43,731 nucleotides of DNA, from positions 1 to 43,731 of the forward strand of contig NZ_MAUD01000120.1 in assembly GCF_001700515.1 (NCBI RefSeq), in the 5' to 3' direction. The position numbers were made by a program, and so were the translations under genes. Source of the DNA: Streptomyces lushanensis. GTDB lineage: Bacteria > Actinomycetota > Actinomycetes > Streptomycetales > Streptomycetaceae. Shown here one piece after another: positions 16,531 through 24,446 of the stretch; positions within the stretch are counted from its first letter, which is position 1, and every line of letters begins with the position of its first letter. The notes under the pieces were generated by a model. It searched no databases. It had not been told where the DNA came from and was given only the letters and a program-made list of their open reading frames with translations.

Positions 16531-16575
16531 ATACGAGAAGGGTCTCCGGCAGCCGTCCGGCGACCCTTCTCGTAT
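16531..16575 (+). terminator. Terminator after ino1
   Basis: ATACGAGAAGGGTC (16531-16544) pairs perfectly with GACCCTTCTCGTAT (16562-16575); the loop contains a further CCGG pairing. Confidence 0.8.
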
Positions 16576-16678
16576 GTCCGCCGGTGTCCGCCGAGGCGTG
16601 CGCCGGTGTCCGCCGAGGCGCCCCCGCTCGCATGTCCCGCCGAACGTTCCGGCAGAGCCGTGTGTGACGCTGGCCCAC

Positions 16679-17941
16679 ATGCCTGTAGGACGTGATCTGC
16701 GCGTACTCCTGCGCCTCAGTGCTTTCCGTCGGCTGCTCACGGTCCGTCTGCTGTCCCAGGCGGCCGACGGAGTCTTCCAGGTCGCGCTCGCCACCTATGT
16801 CGTCTTCTCCCCGGAGAAGCAGACCTCGCCCGCCGCGATCGCCTCCGCAATGGCGGTACTGCTCCTGCCGTATTCACTGGTCGGCCCGTTCGCCGGCGTG
16901 CTGCTCGACCGCTGGCAGCGCCGCCAGGTCTTTCTGTACGGCAATCTGCTGCGGGCCCTGCTGGCGGGCTGCACGGCGCTGCTGATCCTGGCCGCCGTGC
17001 CCGACTGGTGCTTCTATGTCTCGGCGTTGTCCGTGACCGCCGTCAACCGGTTCGTGCTGGCCGGGCTTTCGGCCGCCCTGCCGCGGGTCGTCGACGAAGA
17101 CCGTCTCGTCCTCGCCAACTCCCTCTCCCCGACCGCCGGCACGCTCGCCGCCACCGCGGGAGGCGGCCTCGCCTTCACCGTACGGCTGACCGTCTCGGAC
17201 TCCGATGCCGCCGTGATGCTGCTGGGCGCCGTCCTCTATCTCGGTGCGGCACTCACCTCGCTGCTGCTGGCACGCGAACTGCTCGGTCCCGAGCAGGCAC
17301 CCACGCAGACACGCCTGGGCGCCACGCTGGTCTCCACCGCGCGCGGACTCGCGGGCGGACTCAGGCATCTCAGGGAACGGCGGGCGGCGGCCGGCGCGCT
17401 GGCCGCCATGACGGTGATGCGCTTCTGCTACGGAGCCCTCACCGTGATGGTGCTGATGCTCTGCCGGTACGCCTGGACCGACCGGGACTCCGACGGGCTG
17501 GCGCTGCTCGGACTCGCCGTGGCCGTCTCCGGGGCGGGCTTCTTCGCCGCTGCGGTGCTGACCCCGTGGACGGCGGGCCGACTCGGACCGTACGGCTGGA
17601 TGGCTGTGTGCTCGGGCACGGCCGCCCTCCTTGAACCCGCCCTGGGGCTTCCCTTCGCTCCCGCGCCCACCCTCGTGGCCGCGTTCGTCCTCGGACTGAT
17701 CACACAGGGCGCGAAGATCGCCACGGACACGGTGGTGCAGACGGCGGTGGACGATGCCTTCCGCGGCCGGATCTTCTCGCTCTATGACGTGCTCTTCAAT
17801 GTGGCCTTCGTCGGCGCCGCCGCGGTCGCCGCGCTGATGCTGCCTCCGGACGGCCGGTCGGTGCCGCTCGTACTGACGGTCGCCGTTCTCTATGCGGCTG
17901 CGTCCGTGGCCCTGGCGCGCGGAAGGCGATGTTTCACGTGA
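16679..17941 (+). CDS. MFS transporter
   Basis: Encodes 420 residues from MPVGRDLRVLLRLSAFRRLL. About 12 hydrophobic segments, with the MFS loop 2-3 motif in GVLLDRWQRRQVFLYGNLLRALLAG and a similar C-terminal half (LGLITQGAKIATDTVVQTAVDDAFRGRIFSLYDVLFNVAFVGAAA), as in the MFS_3 / enterobactin-exporter-like subgroup. The substrate is unknown. The start is uncertain: no clear Shine-Dalgarno is seen, and an open frame reaches back to 16574, but that extension is Arg/Pro-rich and overlaps the ino1 terminator. The stop codon TGA is part of a parS site, so the last residues, Cys-Phe-Thr, are encoded by parS. Confidence 0.87.
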   Translation: MPVGRDLRVLLRLSAFRRLLTVRLLSQAADGVFQVALATYVVFSPEKQTSPAAIASAMAVLLLPYSLVGPFAGVLLDRWQRRQVFLYGNLLRALLAGCTALLILAAVPDWCFYVSALSVTAVNRFVLAGLSAALPRVVDEDRLVLANSLSPTAGTLAATAGGGLAFTVRLTVSDSDAAVMLLGAVLYLGAALTSLLLARELLGPEQAPTQTRLGATLVSTARGLAGGLRHLRERRAAAGALAAMTVMRFCYGALTVMVLMLCRYAWTDRDSDGLALLGLAVAVSGAGFFAAAVLTPWTAGRLGPYGWMAVCSGTAALLEPALGLPFAPAPTLVAAFVLGLITQGAKIATDTVVQTAVDDAFRGRIFSLYDVLFNVAFVGAAAVAALMLPPDGRSVPLVLTVAVLYAAASVALARGRRCFT

Positions 17942-17944
17942 AAC
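17931..17944. other. parS site 3, overlapping the MFS stop codon
   Basis: Perfect GTTTCACGTGAAAC, extended to the 16-mer. TGA at 17939-17941 inside the site ends the MFS gene. Confidence 0.95.
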
Positions 17945-17965
17945 ATCGCCTCCGAAACACACACC

Positions 17966-18001
17966 GCGTGGGTCATGTTTCACGTGAAACATGACCCACG
18001 C
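17966..18001. terminator. 36-bp perfect palindrome containing parS, probable terminator
   Basis: GCGTGGGTCATGTTTCAC is followed directly by its reverse complement with no spacer. It lies between the convergent MFS and cca genes and can form an 18-bp stem (with a small terminal loop) in either transcript. Confidence 0.7.
17977..17990. other. parS site 4, centre of the 36-bp palindrome
   Basis: Perfect GTTTCACGTGAAAC, extended to the 16-mer and further to 36 bp of palindrome. It starts 46 bp after the start of site 3. Confidence 0.95.
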
Positions 18002-18066
18002 AGTCGCTGCGCCGACGGCAGAGGTTCGTCACATCGCCCGACCCCGCCGTCGGTCCGGACAGGCCC

Positions 18067-19545
18067 TTAGCTCTGGGTGGCCTTCTGAGTCGCCCACCAC
18101 TCCTTGAGAGCGGCCACAGCCGTGTCATGCTCCATCGGCCCGTTCTCCAGCCGCAGCTCAAGCAGGAATGTGTAGGCCGCGCCGATCACCGGGCCTGGCC
18201 CGACACCCAGGATCTCCATGATCTGGTTGCCGTCCAGATCGGGCCTGATCGCATCCAGCTCCTCCTGCTCCTGAAGCTGGGCGATGCGCTCCTCCAGGCC
18301 GTCGTACGCGCGGGAGAGCGCGCTCGCCTTGCGCTTGTTGCGCGTGGTGCAGTCCGAGCGGGTCAGTTTGTGGAGCCTGTCCAGCAGTGGACCGGCGTCA
18401 CGCACATACCGCCGCACCGCGGAGTCGGTCCACTCTCCCGTCCCGTAGCCGTGGAAGCGCAGATGCAGCTCCACCAGTCGTGAGATGTCCTTCACCACAT
18501 CGTTGGAGTACTTCAGCGCGGTCAACCGCTTCTTGACCATCTTCGCGCCCACGATTTCATGGTGATGGAAGGAGACCCGGCCGTCCTGCTCGAACCGCCG
18601 TGTCCTGGGCTTGCCGATGTCATGCAGCAGAGCGGCCAGCCGCAGCACCAGATCCGGCCCGTCCGCCTCCAGATCGATGGCCTGCTCCAGAACGGTCAGC
18701 GAGTGCTCGTACACATCCTTGTGCCGGTGATGCTCGTCGCTCTCCAGCCGCAGGGCCGGCAGCTCCGGCAGTACCCGGTCGGCGAGCCCGGAGTCGACGA
18801 GCAGCGCCAGCCCCTTGCGCGGATGTACGGAGAGGGTCAGCTTGTTCAGTTCGTCACGCACCCGCTCGGCGGAGACGATCTCGATCCGGCCGGACATCGC
18901 CTTCATGGCCGCGACCACGTCCGGGGCCACCTCGAAGTCCAGCTGCGCGGCGAACCGGGCGGCCCTGAGCATCCGCAGCGGATCGTCGGAGAAGGACTCC
19001 TCAGGAGTACTGGGGGTGCGCAGCACCCGCGCGGAGAGATCCTCCAGCCCGCCGTGAGGATCGATGAACTCCTTCTGCGGCAGCGCGACGGCCATCGCGT
19101 TCACCGTGAAGTCCCGGCGTACGAGGTCTTCCTCGATGGAGTTCCCGTACGACACCTCAGGTTTGCGCGACGTCCGGTCGTAGGATTCCGAACGGTAGGT
19201 CGTCACCTCGATCTGGAACCGCTGATCGGTGTCTCCGACCCGGGCGTCCTTCTGGACACCGACCGTGCCGAAGGCGATGCCGACCTCCCAGACCGCGTCC
19301 GCCCATGGCCTGACGATCTTCAGGATGTCCTCGGGACGGGCATCGGTGGTGAAGTCCAGATCGTTGCCGAGCCGGCCGAGAAGGGCATCCCTGACCGAAC
19401 CGCCGACCAGAGCGAGACCGAATCCGGCATCCTGGAATCGGCGCGCCAGATCATCGGCGACGGGGGAAACCCGCAGCAGTTCACTGACCGCGCGGCGCTG
19501 CACCTGGCTGAGTGCACTGGGACTGACTTCATTGGCGTTCGGCAC
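18067..19545 (-). CDS. cca: CCA tRNA nucleotidyltransferase / poly(A) polymerase family
   Basis: Encodes 492 residues. The class II nucleotidyltransferase head has LVGGSVRDALLGRLGNDLDFTTDARPED, with GGSVRD (48-53) and catalytic D62/D64. RRDFTVNAMAV and DPLRMLRAARFAAQLDFEV are also family signatures. An HD domain follows (HHRHKDVYEHSLTVLEQ, LLHDIGKPRTR, HHHEIVGAKMVKKRL). It adds or repairs the CCA end of tRNAs; some actinobacterial homologues add poly(A). The start is GTG (VPNANEVSPSAL), with no Shine-Dalgarno but a TACCCT -10-like element 8 nt upstream, consistent with a nearly leaderless mRNA. Upstream in-frame residues are Arg-rich and rejected. Confidence 0.93.
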   Translation of the reverse strand: MPNANEVSPSALSQVQRRAVSELLRVSPVADDLARRFQDAGFGLALVGGSVRDALLGRLGNDLDFTTDARPEDILKIVRPWADAVWEVGIAFGTVGVQKDARVGDTDQRFQIEVTTYRSESYDRTSRKPEVSYGNSIEEDLVRRDFTVNAMAVALPQKEFIDPHGGLEDLSARVLRTPSTPEESFSDDPLRMLRAARFAAQLDFEVAPDVVAAMKAMSGRIEIVSAERVRDELNKLTLSVHPRKGLALLVDSGLADRVLPELPALRLESDEHHRHKDVYEHSLTVLEQAIDLEADGPDLVLRLAALLHDIGKPRTRRFEQDGRVSFHHHEIVGAKMVKKRLTALKYSNDVVKDISRLVELHLRFHGYGTGEWTDSAVRRYVRDAGPLLDRLHKLTRSDCTTRNKRKASALSRAYDGLEERIAQLQEQEELDAIRPDLDGNQIMEILGVGPGPVIGAAYTFLLELRLENGPMEHDTAVAALKEWWATQKATQS

Positions 19546-19758
19546 AACAGAAAAGGGTACGTGCCGTGGCTGCCGCGAGCGGCCCGGTTTCCGGGCTCCC
19601 GACCTCCGATGCAGGGGATTCCGGCGTCGCATGAGATTCTTCCGATCATGTGGAGCAGTCCCCAGCACTTCGCCACAGCGCACATCGTTACCATGCGTGG
19701 ACGCAGGAACGGACAGACCACCGACGGCAGCAAACGATGACGAGGGACGGGCGAGCGC
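19546..19758. other. Divergent intergenic region cca / DUF6049-like gene
   Basis: 213 bp. A TACCCT hexamer (19554-19559, minus) may serve cca and TACCAT (19689-19694, plus) may serve the right-hand operon; neither has a good -35 partner. No gene is seen. Confidence 0.35.
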
Positions 19759-22143
19759 GTGGCGGAGGCGGCAGACTTCCAGGGGACGGGTCACTCTCCT
19801 GCCCGCCGGTGGCTGCGGCGCACAGCCTCCCTGCTCGCCGGAGCACCGCTCCTGGCGGGCCTGGTGGCAGGCGCGGCGGCTCCCGCGGCCCATGCCGCTG
19901 TCGGCGCGCCGGCGGCCGATGGTTCCCGTACGGTCGCTGTGGCGCTGAACACACTGACGCCGGGCGCGCCGGTGCAGGGCGACACGCTCACGATCTCCGG
20001 CACGGTCACCAACAAGGGCAAGAAGACCGTCACCGACGCCCAGGTGGATCTCCGGGTGGGTCCGCGGCTCTTCGGCAGAACCGCCATCGACGACGTCTCG
20101 GCGCGCTCCAGCGAGTCCACGGGTGATACGGCCCCGATCGGCGACAAGTACAAGGTCACTCTCCCGAAGCTCGCCTCGGGCATCCCGCAGGACTTCACCC
20201 TCTCCGTACCGGTCAACAAGCTCGGGCTGGACGACGAGGGCGTCTACCAGGTCGGTGTCTCACTGACCGGCCAGACCTCCTCCGCGCCGTACGCCCAGCT
20301 CCTGGGCATCCAGCGCACCTTCCTGCCCTGGCAGCCCGAGGCCACCGAGAAGAGGACCGAGCTCACCTACCTCTGGCCGTTGATCTCGTCGACGCATCTC
20401 TCCGCGGAGACCGGTTCGGACGATCAGCAGACGCCGGTCTTCGAGAACGACGACCTCGCCGAGGAGCTGGCCCCCGGCGGCCGACTGGAGCAAATGGTCT
20501 CCCTCGGCAACCAGCTCCCGGTCACCTGGGTCATCGACCCCGATCTGCTCGCGACCGCCGACGCGATGACCGGGAACTACCGCGTCAGAAGCGGGAAGAC
20601 CACCGTCCCCGGCGCCAACCAGGCGATGGCCCTCAAGTGGCTCAACGAACTCGAGAAGGCCGTACAGGGCCGGAAGGTCGTCGCCCTGCCGTTCGGGGAT
20701 CCGGATCTGGCGTCGCTGGCCCACCGCGGCAAGGACGTCTCCGGCGCGCTCAGCCATCTCCAGCCCGCCACGGATGTGGCCGCGAAGACCGTGGAGACCA
20801 TCCTCCATGTGAAACCGTCCGTCGACTTCGCCTGGCCCGTGGACGGCGCGATCGACCCTTCGATCGTCGATGTCGCGACCTCGGCGGGCGCCCACCATGT
20901 CATCACCCGCGGCGACAGCCTCCAGGACAATCTCTCGTACACCGCCAGCGCCGCACGGCCCATCGGTGGCGGGACGACGGCCGTGGTCGCCGACACCCGG
21001 CTCTCCACCGCCTTCCAGGGCGATATGACGGCGACGGGCAGCTCCACCCTCGCGGTACAGAAGTTCCTCGCACAGTCGCTGGCCCTGACTCTTCAGGAGC
21101 CCGACAACCAGCGCAGCATCGTGGTGGCCCCGCAGCGGATGCCGACGGCGGCCCAGGCGCAGGCGATGGCACGTGCGCTGCGCGGGCTGGACACCGAGCG
21201 CTGGACGGAACCGTCCGATCTGATCACCGCGGCGGCGGCCACGCCCGACGACGACGCCACGACCAAGGTCCCCGGATCCGGCCGGTACCCGAAGGAACTG
21301 CGCGGCCAGGAGCTGCCCACACAGGCGTTCCTCGACATCCAGAGGACGCAGAGCCGACTGGACAACTTCAAGGCCATCCTGAGCTCACCGGACCGGGTGG
21401 CGGCTCCCTTCGGCAACGCGATCGGCCGTGCGGTGTCGACATCCTGGCGTGGCACCCCGGACCCGGCACAGCAGTACCGCACCACGGTGGAGGACTATCT
21501 GCTGGACCTCACCAACGAGGTGCAGCTCATCCCGAAGTCCGTCCTCACCCTGTCCGGCCGCAGCGCGACCATCCCGGTGACCGTCCAGAACAAGCTGGTG
21601 CAGGGCGTCCAGAATCTGACGCTGCGCCTCACCTCCGAGAAGCCGACGCGCCTCAAGCTCGACAGCGGCGCGCGGATGGCGGAGCGGCCCATCAAGATCG
21701 ACGGCGGGCACAGCCAGTCGGTGAAGTTCACCGGAGCGGGCAATGCCAACGGCCCGGTCCAGGTGACCGCACAGCTCTACACCGAGGACGGCAAGCTCTA
21801 CGGCGGGCCCATGACCTTCCAGGTCAGGGTCTCCGAGATCACGCCCACCGTGATGCTCGTCATCGCCGGCGGTGTGCTTCTGCTGGTCCTCGCCGGTGTC
21901 AAGATGTACAGCCAGCGCAAGCGGGCGGTGGCCCGCAAAGCCGCCGCCGAGCCCCTGGACGACGGCAGCGGCACCACCGACGGGTCCGCCGCCGACGGCA
22001 CGGAGGGCGCGCACGACACGAAGGACACGGACGCCGCGCGGGCCGTGGAGGACACGGAACCCGAGCAGCCGAGTGACCCGACACCGGACACCGCACCGGA
22101 AAGCGCGGACGCGTCGGGCCCGGGTGAGAAAGTGGACCGTTGA
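19759..22143 (+). CDS. Secreted, membrane-anchored protein (DUF6049-like)
   Basis: Encodes 794 residues from a GTG. The N-terminus (RRTASLLAGAPLLAGLVAGAAAPAAHAAV) is a signal peptide with an AHA cleavage site. A CARDB-like beta domain follows (VALNTLTPGAPVQGDTLTISGTVTNKGKKTVTDAQVDLRVG), then a large central domain (TWVIDPDLLATADAM, VDFAWPVDGAIDPSIVDVATSAGAHHVITRGDSL) with a polysaccharide-deacetylase-like look, a second beta domain (SVLTLSGRSATIPVTVQNKL) and one C-terminal membrane helix (VMLVIAGGVLLLVLAGVKMYSQRKR) with an acidic cytoplasmic tail. The conserved place before murJ suggests a cell-wall role (inferred). The biochemical activity is unknown. Confidence 0.85.
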   Translation: MAEAADFQGTGHSPARRWLRRTASLLAGAPLLAGLVAGAAAPAAHAAVGAPAADGSRTVAVALNTLTPGAPVQGDTLTISGTVTNKGKKTVTDAQVDLRVGPRLFGRTAIDDVSARSSESTGDTAPIGDKYKVTLPKLASGIPQDFTLSVPVNKLGLDDEGVYQVGVSLTGQTSSAPYAQLLGIQRTFLPWQPEATEKRTELTYLWPLISSTHLSAETGSDDQQTPVFENDDLAEELAPGGRLEQMVSLGNQLPVTWVIDPDLLATADAMTGNYRVRSGKTTVPGANQAMALKWLNELEKAVQGRKVVALPFGDPDLASLAHRGKDVSGALSHLQPATDVAAKTVETILHVKPSVDFAWPVDGAIDPSIVDVATSAGAHHVITRGDSLQDNLSYTASAARPIGGGTTAVVADTRLSTAFQGDMTATGSSTLAVQKFLAQSLALTLQEPDNQRSIVVAPQRMPTAAQAQAMARALRGLDTERWTEPSDLITAAAATPDDDATTKVPGSGRYPKELRGQELPTQAFLDIQRTQSRLDNFKAILSSPDRVAAPFGNAIGRAVSTSWRGTPDPAQQYRTTVEDYLLDLTNEVQLIPKSVLTLSGRSATIPVTVQNKLVQGVQNLTLRLTSEKPTRLKLDSGARMAERPIKIDGGHSQSVKFTGAGNANGPVQVTAQLYTEDGKLYGGPMTFQVRVSEITPTVMLVIAGGVLLLVLAGVKMYSQRKRAVARKAAAEPLDDGSGTTDGSAADGTEGAHDTKDTDAARAVEDTEPEQPSDPTPDTAPESADASGPGEKVDR

Positions 22144-22188
22144 GCGATGTCGTGGCCGGTCGGCCGGGGACGATGAGGTGGGGTAACC

Positions 22189-24327
22189 ATGAACGCGCCG
22201 TACGACGGTGACCGCGGACAGGGCGCGGGCGGCGATCCGGCAGGCCAGGTTCCGCCTTCCGCGCCGTCCGCCCAGGATCCCTATGTCCAGGACGCCTACA
22301 ACCGGGACCCCTACTGGGCGCAGGACCTCTCCGCGCAGGATCCGGTGACCGAGGCGCTGTACGACCGCGCCTCGCACCCGCCTCCGCCCCCGGGCACCTA
22401 TCCGGATTCGCAGACGCTGTACCAGCAGCCGCCCGCGCAGCAGTACGCCCCCGATCCCCGTGTCTGGGCGCAGACCCCGCCGCCCGAGCCCTCCGGCCCC
22501 TCCCGCCGTCTGCCCTACGGGGACGACCCGAGGACCACCCAGTACACGGGCGTCGACGACCTCGTCTCCTGGGCCGGTGACGAGATCCCGGAGCAGGACG
22601 CGTTCGCGCATCTCTACCGCGACCAGCAGGGCTCGGGACAGACGCTCACCGAGCCGGAACCGGTGGCCGCGCCGGCTCCGCCCCCGGCGAAGAAGCAGGG
22701 CAAGGCCGCGGGACTGCTCAAGTCGAGTGCGGTGATGGCCGCGGGCACGCTGGTGTCCCGGCTGACCGGCTTCGTACGGAGCCTGGTGATCACCGCCGCC
22801 CTGGGCGCCGCGCTGCTCGGTGACTCCTTCACCGTCGCCTACACCCTGCCGACGATGATCTACATCCTCACCGTCGGCGGCGGCCTCAACTCCGTCTTCG
22901 TCCCGCAGCTCGTGCGGGCGATGAAGAATGACAAGGACGGCGGCGTCGCCTACGCCAACCGGCTGCTGACGCTCGTCATGGTGGCCCTCGGGGCGATCGT
23001 GGCTCTCGCCGTGTTCGGGGCGCCGCTGCTGGTCCGGCTGATGTCGGACACCATCGCCGGTGATCCCGCCGCCAACAACGTGGCCGTCACCTTCGCCCGT
23101 TACTGCCTGCCCACGATCTTCTTCATGGGCGTGCATGTGGTGATGGGCCAGATCCTCAACGCGCGCGGGAAGTTCGGCGCGATGATGTGGACCCCGGTCC
23201 TCAACAACATCGTCATGATCGCCACGTTCGGTCTCTTCATCTGGGTGTACGGCACCGCCGGCGACTCGGACATGACGGTCAAGACCATCCCGGCGGACGG
23301 GGTGCGGCTGCTGGGCATCGGTACGCTCCTCGGCCTCGCCGTCCAGGCCCTGGCGATGATCCCGTATCTGCGTGAGACCGGGTTCCGTTTCCGCCCGCGC
23401 TTCGACTGGAAGGGCCACGGCCTGGGCAAGACGGTGAAGCTGGCCAAGTGGACCGTCCTGTTCGTGCTCGCCAACCAGGCCGGTGTGCTCGTCGTCACCC
23501 AGCTCGCCACCGCCGCCGGCGAGGCCTCCGGCAAGGACGGCACCGGCATCCTCGCCTACAGCAACGCCCAGTTGATCTGGGGCATGCCGCAGGCCATCAT
23601 CACCGTCTCGGTCATGGCCGCTCTGCTGCCGCGGATCTCCCGCGCCGCGCATGACGGCGACCCGGGCGCGGTGCGCGACGACATCTCCCAGGGGCTGCGC
23701 AATTCGGCGGTCGCCATCGTCCCGATCGCCTTCGCGTTCCTCTCGCTCGGCGTTCCGACGTCGATCCTGATGTTCTCGTCCAGCGGTCTGGAATCGGCAC
23801 GGTCCATGGGCTTCATCCTGATGGCGTTCGCCCTCGGACTGATCCCCTACTCCGTGCAGTACGTGGTGCTGCGTGGCTTCTACGCCTACGAGGACACCCG
23901 GACCCCCTTCTACAACACCGTCATCGTCGCCGTGGTCAACGCCGCGGCCTCGGCCGGCTGCTATGTGGTGCTGCCGTCCCGCTGGGCCGTGGTCGGCATG
24001 GCCGCCTCGTACGGTCTGGCCTACGCGGTCGGTGTCGGTATCGCCTGGCGCAGGCTGCGCAACCGGCTGGGCGGGGATCTGGACGGCGGGCGCGTCCTGC
24101 GCACGTACGCCCGGCTCTGCCTGGCGTCCGTACCCGGAGCCCTCGCGGCCGGCGCGCTCGCGTACGTCGTCCTCAACACGCTCGGCGGCGGCGCTCTGGC
24201 CTCGCTGGTGGCACTGGTCGGCGGTGGCATCGTCCTGCTGGGCATCTTCTTCGTCGCGGCCAAGAAGATGCGGATCGAAGAACTGAACTCCATGGTCGGC
24301 ATGGTGCGCGGACGCCTCGGCCGGTAG
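22189..24327 (+). CDS. murJ: Lipid II flippase MurJ (MviN)
   Basis: Encodes 712 residues. The first ~175 are a disordered Pro/Gln/Asp-rich cytoplasmic region. The MVF core begins LLKSSAVMAAGTLVSRLTGFVRSLVITAALG and shows GDSFTVAYTLPTMIYILTVGGGLNSVFVPQLVR, YCLPTIFFMGVHVVMGQILNARGKF and YVVLRGFYAYEDTRTPFYNT, all MurJ signatures, with about 14 membrane helices. It flips lipid II to the outer face of the membrane. GAGGTGGGG precedes the ATG. Unlike the mycobacterial MviN, the pseudokinase part is not fused but encoded by the next gene, 119 bp downstream. Confidence 0.95.
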   Translation: MNAPYDGDRGQGAGGDPAGQVPPSAPSAQDPYVQDAYNRDPYWAQDLSAQDPVTEALYDRASHPPPPPGTYPDSQTLYQQPPAQQYAPDPRVWAQTPPPEPSGPSRRLPYGDDPRTTQYTGVDDLVSWAGDEIPEQDAFAHLYRDQQGSGQTLTEPEPVAAPAPPPAKKQGKAAGLLKSSAVMAAGTLVSRLTGFVRSLVITAALGAALLGDSFTVAYTLPTMIYILTVGGGLNSVFVPQLVRAMKNDKDGGVAYANRLLTLVMVALGAIVALAVFGAPLLVRLMSDTIAGDPAANNVAVTFARYCLPTIFFMGVHVVMGQILNARGKFGAMMWTPVLNNIVMIATFGLFIWVYGTAGDSDMTVKTIPADGVRLLGIGTLLGLAVQALAMIPYLRETGFRFRPRFDWKGHGLGKTVKLAKWTVLFVLANQAGVLVVTQLATAAGEASGKDGTGILAYSNAQLIWGMPQAIITVSVMAALLPRISRAAHDGDPGAVRDDISQGLRNSAVAIVPIAFAFLSLGVPTSILMFSSSGLESARSMGFILMAFALGLIPYSVQYVVLRGFYAYEDTRTPFYNTVIVAVVNAAASAGCYVVLPSRWAVVGMAASYGLAYAVGVGIAWRRLRNRLGGDLDGGRVLRTYARLCLASVPGALAAGALAYVVLNTLGGGALASLVALVGGGIVLLGIFFVAAKKMRIEELNSMVGMVRGRLGR

Positions 24328-24446
24328 AACGGCGCGGCCGAGCACAACCATCATCGGCTGCCGCGTGTCGTGCATAGCGTCCGACTGTGGGCACAATTGG
24401 CTTGGCTGTTGGATAGCGCGCAACGGATGGGGAGGCAGGAGCGACG

